A stretch of 11,506 nt of DNA, taken from CAZFAT01 sp964517075. GTDB taxonomy: Bacteria; Acidobacteriota; Vicinamibacteria; Vicinamibacterales; SCN-69-37. Below are positions 1 to 6,405 of this stretch, piece after piece; the first letter of the stretch is position 1, and each line of letters begins with the position of its first letter. The translations under genes and the position numbers were made by a program. The stretch spans positions 1 to 11,506 of the forward strand of contig CAZFAT010000183.1 of NCBI GenBank assembly GCA_964517075.1, read 5' to 3'. A model generated the notes under the pieces. The model saw nothing but the letters and a program-made list of their open reading frames with translations. It ran no database searches and had not been told where the DNA came from.

Positions 1-317
1 ACGCCTACGCCTCGGGCGTGCTGCACGTCGGCACGGACGCGCGCGTGCTGGCGCGTGCGATCCTGTACCCGCCGCTCAGCGTGCTGACCGCACCCGCTGG
101 ATGGATCAACCGGTCGATGGCGCTGGGTTTGCTGCCCGACGCCATCCGCGCGCAGTACGGTTTCACCTGGTCCTCCCGCCGGGATCGGCAGCTCGCGCTG
201 GTCATGACGATCGTGCGTCTGGTGCGTCGCGCGCTGCCGTTCGGCTGGGAGCGCTGGCCCGAGGCGCGGGGCGCACGGCCGCCCCGCCGTGGTCTGGAGG
301 CCGTCCTGCGGCCATAA
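1..317 (+). CDS. DUF2236 / MpaB-type oxygenase, C-terminal fragment (partial)
   Basis: The frame is open from the window edge (first full codon at 3) to the TAA at 315-317, so the start lies outside the window. About 104 residues are visible. They show the usual C-terminal end of the DUF2236 family (MpaB/rubber-oxygenase-like, heme-containing): a hydrophobic segment with PPLSVLTAP, then the motif ALGLLPDAIRAQYGF followed by W and a basic helix ending in a Pro/Arg-rich tail. The catalytic HxxxH-type region of the family would lie upstream and cannot be checked. Family members are oxygenases of mostly unknown physiological substrate. The stop is 13 bases before the ATG of the AsmA-like gene, so the two may be co-transcribed. 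The family call rests on recalled motif similarity over a short fragment. An internal GTG at 18 is in frame but is not a credible start. Confidence 0.6.
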   Translation, partial: AYASGVLHVGTDARVLARAILYPPLSVLTAPAGWINRSMALGLLPDAIRAQYGFTWSSRRDRQLALVMTIVRLVRRALPFGWERWPEARGARPPRRGLEAVLRP

Positions 318-330
318 TCGTTCCTTCGCT

Positions 331-3081
331 ATGAACAGACGACTGAAGCTCCTCCTGGTCGGTCTGTCGGGTCTGGTCCTCCTGCTGGTCGCCGCAGCCC
401 TCGCGATCCCGTTCCTCTTCCGGGATCGTCTCGATGCGCTCCTCAAGGCGCACGTCAACGCCTCGGTCGATGCCACGGTCGACTGGCAGACGCTTCACCT
501 TTCGGTCCTGCGCGGCTTCCCCCATCTGGGCGTGACGGCGCGCGGCCTGCGGATCTGCAATCGTGCGCCATTCGACGGCCTCTGCCTGACAGAGATCGAT
601 GAAGTGTCAGCCAGGCTGAGTCTCGTCAGTCTCCTCAGTGACGTCATCGATGTTCGCTCGGTCAGCATCCACCGTCCCCGCGTGCGGCTGGTGGTCCGCG
701 AAGACGGCCTCGCCAACTGGCAGATCACTCGTACCGATCCCGCCGCCCCGCCTCAGGCGAGCCCGTCGACGCTGCGGATCGCGCTCCGGGAGTACGCGAT
801 CGAAGACGCGTATGTGGCGTATACGGACCGCGCCTCGAATCTCGCCTGGGAACTGATTGGCCTCGATCATCGCGGCCATGGCGACTTCAGCCGCCATGAC
901 GTGGCCCTCGATACGACCACACGGGCCGACCGGGCGAACCTGGCGGTGAAAGGGATTCGCTACCTGCGCGATGCGCGCCTGGACGTGGACGCCAACGCGC
1001 GGCTGGACATGGCGGCGGGCCGCGTAACCATCCAGGACAGCGAAATCCGGCTCAATGACTTCACGCTGGGCCTGGAAGGATTCGTGGGCCGGCATGACGA
1101 CGGCCTTGCACTGGATGTGCGCTGGACGTCGCGCACCGACGATCTGCGCGGGCTCGTCTCGCTGTTGCCCGAGGCGCTGGTGGGAAACCTGCAGGGCCTC
1201 GAGACGGCCGGAGCCGCCGCCGTCAGCGGACGCGTCGCCGGCACCTATGGGGCGCGGGCGGTGCCTGCCCTCGAACTTCGGCTGAACGTCAAGGACGGCC
1301 GGTTCAAGTACGCGTCGCTGCCGGCAGGCGCCGATCAGATCGCGATCGCCGGCACCATCACGAGCGCGCAGGCGTCCGACTGGGATCAGGTCGTGCTGGA
1401 TGTGCCCCGCTTCACGGCCCGTCTCGCGGGGCATCCCGTCGAGGGTCGATTCCGCCTGACGTCCCTCGTCAGCGATCCGGCCATGGACGTCGCGCTGCGG
1501 ACAAGCCTCGACCTCGCCGACCTCCCGCGCGTCGTCCCGTTCGCGGCGGGCGACACGCTGGCGGGACACGCGGAAGCGGACGTGCGGCTCGCCGGACGCG
1601 TGAGTACGCTTCGGCAGGAGCAGTACCAGCGGTTCTCCGCCGAGGGCTACGTCGATCTCCGGGATGTGCAGTACCGGCGCCGTGCCTCGAACCGTGACGT
1701 GCATGCCAGCGCGCTCAGCCTGACGTTCAACCCGCGGCACGTCCAGCTCCTCGCCGACGGGGCCGGCACCGGCGAGACGACCGTCACCATTCGGGGGCGG
1801 TTCGAGCGCTACCTGACGTGGTGGTTCGCCGATGACGTGCTGAGCGGCACGTTCGACGTGAGCGGGAACGCGATTGATCTGGCGGACCTGCTTCGCCGGG
1901 ACGAGCCTGCGGCCGATCCGGCGGCCGACACTGACTCGCCGCGCATGGCCGCGATCCCGGAGCGGGTGGACCTCACGATCACCACCGCGGCCCGGCGCGT
2001 GACCTACGGCGCGATCGACCTCGGCGGCGTCCGCGGCCAGATCCGGGTGCACGCGCGCCGCGCCGAGCTGAGCGATGTGGGGTTTGGCCTGTTCGGCGGA
2101 AGCGTGGTGGTGAATGGCGCCTACGATACGCAGGACCTCACGCGGCCGGCGGTTGCGCTCAGCTACAGCGCCAAGGGCATCGACATCCAGCAGGCCGCCC
2201 GGCAATCCAGCGCGCTACGGGCCATCGCACCGGTGGTGCTGGCCGCCGCCGGCACGTTCGACTCCACCCTGGACATGACCGGGGTGCTCAGCCCCTCGCT
2301 TACGTTCGACCTGGCCAGCCTGGCGGGCCGCGGATCGGTGAACAGCTCGAACGTCCGGCTCGACCGGTTCACGCCGCTCGTCGCCCTGGCGCGATCGCTC
2401 AAGATCGGTCACCTGGAGACCGCCACCCTGGGCGACGTGCGCTTCGCGTTTGTCGTCCGCGATGGACGGATGATCACATCGCCATTCGATGTGCGGCTCG
2501 GCCAGCTCAACCTCCGCGTGGGGGGCAGCACGACCTTCGCGGGTCCAACGCTCGACTACGACCTCACCGGACAGATCCCGACGTCGGTCTTTGGCGAGGA
2601 GGCGTCCGACCGGGTCGCCGAGTGGTTGGGACCGGCGGCGGCCGGCGGCGGCATGCCGGCGCTCCTCGGAGTGACGGCCCGTCTGACAGGCACCATCGCG
2701 CAGCCGTCGGTCGCCCTGACGGTGGACGCGAGCGGCGCGGCGAGAGCGGCGCGCGGCGCCGCCTTGGCCGAGGCCCGCGCGGGAGCCGAGCGCCTCCTGG
2801 CACAGGCGCGGCACGAGGCCGAGTCGCTTCGGCGCGCGGCGGACGCGGCGGCCGCCCGCCTGCGGGCCGAGGCAGATGAGGCGGCCGAGCGGCTGGTCGC
2901 CGGGGCGTCCTCCAACCCGCTGGCGCTGGCCGGGGCGCGCGTCGCGGCCGCCCGGCTGCGTCAAGAAGCCGCCACGCGGGCCGATCAGCTGGTTCAGACC
3001 GCCAGCCACCGGGCCGAGGCGGTCCTCGAGGCGGCCCGCCGGGCGGGCGCCGAGCAGGTCGAGGGTGCGGCGCCCCGCTAA
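331..3081 (+). CDS. AsmA-like inner-membrane-anchored envelope protein with C-terminal coiled coil
   Basis: A 916-residue protein. Residues 1-30 are a basic stretch (MNRRLK) plus one hydrophobic helix ending near IPFLF, the typical AsmA-type N-terminal anchor. The rest would lie in the periplasm. The body is a long run of alternating beta-rich segments with recurring patterns such as 'VRLVVREDG', 'LDVDANARLDM' and 'AEADVRLAGRV', as in AsmA/TamB-type repeating beta-groove proteins. Residues about 540-800 match the AsmA C-terminal region. From residue about 803 (base 2737) to the end the protein becomes an Ala/Arg/Glu-rich coiled coil with a break at SSNPLALAG. AsmA-like proteins are linked to outer-membrane biogenesis and, in some members, phospholipid transport; that role is inferred here. 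The ATG at 331 is preferred over an in-frame GTG at 289, because 289 lies inside the upstream gene and would put 14 polar residues before the anchor. No clear Shine-Dalgarno is visible, which suits translational coupling. Confidence 0.85.
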   Translation: MNRRLKLLLVGLSGLVLLLVAAALAIPFLFRDRLDALLKAHVNASVDATVDWQTLHLSVLRGFPHLGVTARGLRICNRAPFDGLCLTEIDEVSARLSLVSLLSDVIDVRSVSIHRPRVRLVVREDGLANWQITRTDPAAPPQASPSTLRIALREYAIEDAYVAYTDRASNLAWELIGLDHRGHGDFSRHDVALDTTTRADRANLAVKGIRYLRDARLDVDANARLDMAAGRVTIQDSEIRLNDFTLGLEGFVGRHDDGLALDVRWTSRTDDLRGLVSLLPEALVGNLQGLETAGAAAVSGRVAGTYGARAVPALELRLNVKDGRFKYASLPAGADQIAIAGTITSAQASDWDQVVLDVPRFTARLAGHPVEGRFRLTSLVSDPAMDVALRTSLDLADLPRVVPFAAGDTLAGHAEADVRLAGRVSTLRQEQYQRFSAEGYVDLRDVQYRRRASNRDVHASALSLTFNPRHVQLLADGAGTGETTVTIRGRFERYLTWWFADDVLSGTFDVSGNAIDLADLLRRDEPAADPAADTDSPRMAAIPERVDLTITTAARRVTYGAIDLGGVRGQIRVHARRAELSDVGFGLFGGSVVVNGAYDTQDLTRPAVALSYSAKGIDIQQAARQSSALRAIAPVVLAAAGTFDSTLDMTGVLSPSLTFDLASLAGRGSVNSSNVRLDRFTPLVALARSLKIGHLETATLGDVRFAFVVRDGRMITSPFDVRLGQLNLRVGGSTTFAGPTLDYDLTGQIPTSVFGEEASDRVAEWLGPAAAGGGMPALLGVTARLTGTIAQPSVALTVDASGAARAARGAALAEARAGAERLLAQARHEAESLRRAADAAAARLRAEADEAAERLVAGASSNPLALAGARVAAARLRQEAATRADQLVQTASHRAEAVLEAARRAGAEQVEGAAPR

Positions 3082-3100
3082 CCGCGGTAGAGTGGTGTGA

Positions 3101-3130
3101 TTGTTCTGGCCGGCCGGGCTCTGTTACAAT
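3101..3130 (+). promoter_or_regulatory. Candidate sigma-70-type promoter for the first oxidoreductase gene
   Basis: TTGTTC (3101-3106) and TACAAT (3125-3130) are separated by 18 bases, in the only sizeable gap (3082-3214) before the first Gfo/Idh/MocA gene. The -10 matches TATAAT at five of six positions; the -35 matches only its first three bases. It implies a leader of roughly 75-80 bases, which is AT-richer than the surroundings. This is a by-eye match and is unproven. Confidence 0.4.
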
Positions 3131-3202
3131 TCGCGCCAATTCTCATTTTTCTCGTTCCAAGGCCACGCTGCCGAGAGCAGCCCCCCAGGGCCGACGTCCG
3201 CT

Positions 3203-3207
3203 GGAGA
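3203..3207 (+). promoter_or_regulatory. Ribosome binding site fixing the start at 3215
   Basis: GGAGA lies 7 bases before the ATG at 3215. The frame stays open upstream to a GTG... region at 3101, but that stretch contains the candidate promoter and its translation precedes the Tat motif, so 3215 is the start. Confidence 0.7.
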
Positions 3208-3214
3208 CCTGACC

Positions 3215-4684
3215 ATGTCGAAACGCACGCGCCGTGAATTCCTCGAGCAGTCGATGTTCGCCACCGCCGCCGCCCTCGCGGCGACGTCTGGGACGTCCGT
3301 GTTCGCGCGGCAGGCCAACGGGCGTGTCAGTCCCAACGACACGATCAATGTGGCCGTGATTGGCGCGGGCAGCCGCGGCGGCAGCCACATCGGCGCCTTT
3401 GCCGGCAGCCAGGCATTGAACACCCGCATCACTTATCTGGTGGATCCGGATGAGGTGAACGGCCGCCGATCCGCGCAGAACGTCGCCAAGCGCCAGGGCG
3501 GGACCGAGCCGAAGGTCGTCCGCGACATGCGTCAGGTATTCGATGACCAGTCGGTGCACGTGGTGTCCATCGCGACGCCCAACCACTGGCACTCACTCGC
3601 GGCCATCTGGGCGATGCAGGCCGGCAAGGATGTCTACGTCGAGAAGCCGATCAGCCACAACGTGTCGGAAGGCCGGCGCGTCGTCGAAGCGGCCCGGAAG
3701 TTGAAGCGGATTTGTCAGGTCGGCACGCAGTGCCGCAGCAATCCGGGCACGGCGGACGGCATCTCGTACATCCACGGCGGCGGCATCGGCAAGGTGGTCG
3801 TGTCGCGCGGCCTCTGCTACAAGACGCGCAATTCCATCGGACCGCGAGGCACTTACGAGGTGCCGGCGAGCGTGGACTACGACCTCTGGTGCGGTCCGGC
3901 TCCCAAGGATCCGCTCACGCGTCGCAATCTCCACTACGACTGGCACTGGGTGTGGCCGACGGGCAACGGCGATCTGGGCAACCAGGGCATCCACCAGATG
4001 GACATCGCGCGCTGGGCGCTGGACGTCGACGGCATGGGCGATGCCGTGATCAGCTACGGCGGCCGGCTGGGCTACGAGGACGCCGGTGACACCGCGAACA
4101 CGCAGGTCGTCATCATCCCCTTCGGTGACCGTTCTGTCGTGTTCGAGGTGCGTGGCCTGAGGTTCGCCCCCTACAAGGGCGCGGCTGTGGGCAATATCGT
4201 CGAGGGCGAGCACGGCTACGTGGTGTTCCCGGACTACACCAGCTCCACGGCGTTCGACAGCACCGGCCGGGTGATTCGCACGTTCAAGGGCGCCGGCGAC
4301 CATTACGCGAACTTCATCGCGGCCGTGCGCAATCGCCGCCACGAGGACCTGCGGGCGGACTGCTCGGAAGGTCATCCCTCGAGCGCGATGTGCCACCTGG
4401 GCAACATTTCGTATCTGCTCGGCGAGAAGACCACCGTCGAGGCGGCGACGAAGCGGCTCGGCGAATTGAAGGTCAGCGACAACGCGATCGCCACCTTCGA
4501 GCGCACCCGCGAGCACCTGGTCGAGAACAAGGTCGACCTCGCGGCCACCAAGCTCACCATGGGCGCGTGGCTGACGATCGATCAGAAGACCGAGCGCTTC
4601 ACGAACAACGAGAAGGCCAACACGATGCTGACGCGCGCGTATCGCGCGCCGTACGTCGTGCCGGCCAACGCGGCAGCGATATAG
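3215..4684 (+). CDS. Tat-exported Gfo/Idh/MocA family oxidoreductase (copy 1)
   Basis: A 489-residue NAD(P)-dependent oxidoreductase. Residues 4-10 (RTRREFL) followed by an Ala-rich hydrophobic stretch to about residue 33 form a twin-arginine signal, so the folded enzyme is probably exported with its cofactor bound. The Rossmann domain begins at NVAVIGAGSRGG (residues 45-56). The hallmark EKP is at 143-145, within YVEKPISHNVSEGRR. The substrate domain carries DYDLWCGPAPKDP (221-233) and GNGDLGNQGIHQMD (250-263), where H260 is the likely counterpart of the family's active-site histidine. Family members oxidise, reduce or epimerise sugars, inositols and glycosides; the substrate here cannot be read from sequence. 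It is followed 116 bases later by a close paralog. A promoter-like sequence lies in the gap upstream. Family and export are secure; the reaction is unknown. Confidence 0.93.
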   Translation: MSKRTRREFLEQSMFATAAALAATSGTSVFARQANGRVSPNDTINVAVIGAGSRGGSHIGAFAGSQALNTRITYLVDPDEVNGRRSAQNVAKRQGGTEPKVVRDMRQVFDDQSVHVVSIATPNHWHSLAAIWAMQAGKDVYVEKPISHNVSEGRRVVEAARKLKRICQVGTQCRSNPGTADGISYIHGGGIGKVVVSRGLCYKTRNSIGPRGTYEVPASVDYDLWCGPAPKDPLTRRNLHYDWHWVWPTGNGDLGNQGIHQMDIARWALDVDGMGDAVISYGGRLGYEDAGDTANTQVVIIPFGDRSVVFEVRGLRFAPYKGAAVGNIVEGEHGYVVFPDYTSSTAFDSTGRVIRTFKGAGDHYANFIAAVRNRRHEDLRADCSEGHPSSAMCHLGNISYLLGEKTTVEAATKRLGELKVSDNAIATFERTREHLVENKVDLAATKLTMGAWLTIDQKTERFTNNEKANTMLTRAYRAPYVVPANAAAI

Positions 4685-4697
4685 GCAGCAGCGGATT

Positions 4698-4760
4698 GAT
4701 GGAGGGGCGGACCTTCAGGTCCGCCCGCAGCGAGCCGGCCTGAAGGCCGGCTCCTCCATC
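4698..4760. repeat. Paired-hairpin (REP/BIME-like) intergenic element
   Basis: Two inverted copies of a 26-base hairpin unit (4701-4726, and 4732-4757 on the opposite strand) are separated by GCAGC. Each has a perfect 10-bp stem: 4705-4714 with 4717-4726, and 4732-4741 with 4744-4753. An outer stem GATGGAGG (4698-4705) with CCTCCATC (4753-4760) could close the whole into a three-way junction. The copies match at 20 of 26 positions, and the six differences are three compensated base pairs. It lies between the two paralogous oxidoreductase genes and lacks a T tract, so it may act as an mRNA stability or attenuation element, or simply be a dispersed repeat. Confidence 0.85.
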
Positions 4761-4789
4761 CGGACACGACCGGTTCCACTTACTTTGCG

Positions 4790-4793
4790 GGAG
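4790..4793 (+). promoter_or_regulatory. Ribosome binding site of the second oxidoreductase
   Basis: GGAG sits 7 bases before the ATG at 4801, within GGGAGAG. It supports the start that gives the Tat signal at the very N-terminus. Confidence 0.65.
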
Positions 4794-4800
4794 AGCACCG

Positions 4801-6306
4801 ATGGCCAAGCGTACACGTCGCGAATTCCTCGAAGAGTCCATGTTTGCTACTGTCGCGGCGCTGGGCGCGGGGTCGGGCACGAAGGTGTTCGCCAGCCAGG
4901 CAGCCGGCCGCGTGAGCGCCAACGACACGATTAACGTCGCCGTCATCGGCGTCAACGGACGTGGCAACGCGCATATTGGCGCCTTCGCCAAGACTGAGGC
5001 GAACAAGGCCCTGAACACGGTCATCACGCACATCTGCGACGCCGACAGCGCGGTCGGCGAGCGCCGGGTGCAGGAAGTGGCAAAGCGCCAGGGGGGCATC
5101 GCGCCGAAGTTCGTCCAGGACATCCGTCAGGTACTCGACGACAAGTCCGTGCACGTCGTCTCGATTGCCACGCCCAACCATTGGCATTCGCTCGGCGCCA
5201 TCTGGGCGATGCAGGCGGGTAAGGACGTCTACGTCGAGAAGCCGATCAGCCACAACGTGTCGGAAGGTCGGCGCGTGGTCGATGCTGCGACCAAGCTCAA
5301 CCGCATCTGCCAGACCGGCACCCAGGGCCGCAGCAGCGGGTCCAACATTGCGACCATGGCATTCCTTCGCAGCGGTGGCATCGGGGAGGTGCTCGTCTCG
5401 CGCGGCCTGTGCTACAAGCGGCGGCCGTCGATTGGGCCGGCTGGCGTGTACCAGCCGCCCACCACGGTGGACTATGACCTGTACTGCGGTCCCGCCCCGA
5501 AGGATCCGATTACGCGGAAGCGGTTCCACTACGACTGGCACTGGCAGTGGGCGATGGGTAATGGCGACCTCGGCAACCAGGGCATCCATCAGATGGACGT
5601 GGCGCGTTGGGCCCTGGGCGTCGACGGGCTGGCGGACGCCGTGATCAGCTACGGCGGCCGCGTCGGCTACCAGGACGCCGGTGAAACGGCCAACACGCAG
5701 GTCGTGATCATGCCCTACGGCAAGAAGGCGCTCGTCTTCGAAGTGCGCGGCCTCGAGACCGCCCCGTACAAGGACGCCATGGTCGGCAACATCATCGAAG
5801 GCACGGACGGCTATGTTGTCATCGGACGAGCCGCCCAGGACGGGGCGAGAACTGCAGCGTTCGACAAGAGCGGCAAGCTGATCAAGCCGTTGACCTGCGC
5901 GGGCGGCGATGGCGAGGGCGGCCACTTCGGGAACTTCATCGCGGCGGTCCGCAGCCGCCGGCGCCAGGACCTGAAGGCCGACTGCCAGGAAGGCCATCTG
6001 TCCAGCGCGCTCTGCCACCTGGGCAACATCTCCTACCGGCTGGGCGAGCCCGTCACCCCGCAGGCGCTCGTCAGCAGGCTCAACACGCTCAAGGTCAGCG
6101 ACAACGTCCAGGACACGTTCGAGCGGACGCGCACACACCTGGCCGACAACGAAGTGGACATCGCGGCGACGAAGCTCACGCTCGGCCAGTGGATCACGCT
6201 GGATCCGGCGAACGAGCGGTTCCGCGACAACGACAAGGCCAATGCGATGCTGACGCGCAACTATCGCGCGCCGTACATCGTTCCGGCCAACGCGGCGGCC
6301 ATCTAG
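4801..6306 (+). CDS. Tat-exported Gfo/Idh/MocA family oxidoreductase (copy 2)
   Basis: A 501-residue paralog of the preceding gene. The first 60 residues match at 46 positions by hand alignment, and both end in a near-identical tail (YRAPY-V/I-VPANAAAI). It has a Tat signal (RTRREFL, residues 4-10, then a hydrophobic stretch), a Rossmann entry NVAVIGVNGRG (45-55), EKP at 146-148, and GNGDLGNQGIHQMD with H263 as the likely active-site histidine. Compared with copy 1 it carries a short insertion after the first nucleotide-binding helix (KTEANK) and a longer loop around GRAAQDGARTAAF and GGDGEGGHFGNF. Changes sit near the dinucleotide-binding glycines (GVNGRG versus GAGSRGG) and in the loops, so the two enzymes may differ in cofactor or substrate. 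Tandem duplication is the simplest origin. Its own Shine-Dalgarno is good; co-transcription with copy 1 is likely. Confidence 0.93.
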   Translation: MAKRTRREFLEESMFATVAALGAGSGTKVFASQAAGRVSANDTINVAVIGVNGRGNAHIGAFAKTEANKALNTVITHICDADSAVGERRVQEVAKRQGGIAPKFVQDIRQVLDDKSVHVVSIATPNHWHSLGAIWAMQAGKDVYVEKPISHNVSEGRRVVDAATKLNRICQTGTQGRSSGSNIATMAFLRSGGIGEVLVSRGLCYKRRPSIGPAGVYQPPTTVDYDLYCGPAPKDPITRKRFHYDWHWQWAMGNGDLGNQGIHQMDVARWALGVDGLADAVISYGGRVGYQDAGETANTQVVIMPYGKKALVFEVRGLETAPYKDAMVGNIIEGTDGYVVIGRAAQDGARTAAFDKSGKLIKPLTCAGGDGEGGHFGNFIAAVRSRRRQDLKADCQEGHLSSALCHLGNISYRLGEPVTPQALVSRLNTLKVSDNVQDTFERTRTHLADNEVDIAATKLTLGQWITLDPANERFRDNDKANAMLTRNYRAPYIVPANAAAI

Positions 6307-6313
6307 GGCCTCG

Positions 6314-6349
6314 GGCGCGGGGCGGCGGGTCGATCCGCCGCCTCGCGCT
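6314..6349 (+). terminator. Strong GC hairpin after the oxidoreductase pair
   Basis: GGCGGCGG (6321-6328) pairs with CCGCCGCC (6335-6342) around the loop GTCGAT. The stem extends outward through G-C pairs and two G-U pairs to 6314/6349, about 15 pairs. It lies 7 bases after the stop of copy 2. No T run follows, so it is either an intrinsic terminator of the T-poor kind seen in GC-rich genomes or an RNA 3'-end protecting structure. Confidence 0.5.
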
Positions 6350-6405
6350 TCGTGCCTGGCCCTCCGCCACCCCAGCCCTCGGCGGCGCTTCCCTCGCGGC
6401 CGCGC

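Noticed and set aside
312..317. CATAAT as a -10 box for the AsmA-like gene
   Set aside because: It overlaps the upstream stop codon, lacks a convincing -35, and would leave almost no leader. More likely chance.
289..330. GTG start extending the AsmA-like protein by 14 residues
   Set aside because: It lies inside the upstream gene and puts a polar peptide before the membrane anchor; ATG 331 gives the standard N-terminus.
607..2205. 532-codon minus-strand open frame inside the AsmA-like gene
   Set aside because: Antisense shadow of the AsmA-like frame; composition is low-complexity, with no motif.
4698..4760. CRISPR-like or tRNA-like cloverleaf interpretation of the hairpin pair
   Set aside because: Only two units, inverted rather than direct, with no spacer pattern; and no anticodon, T-loop or CCA features.
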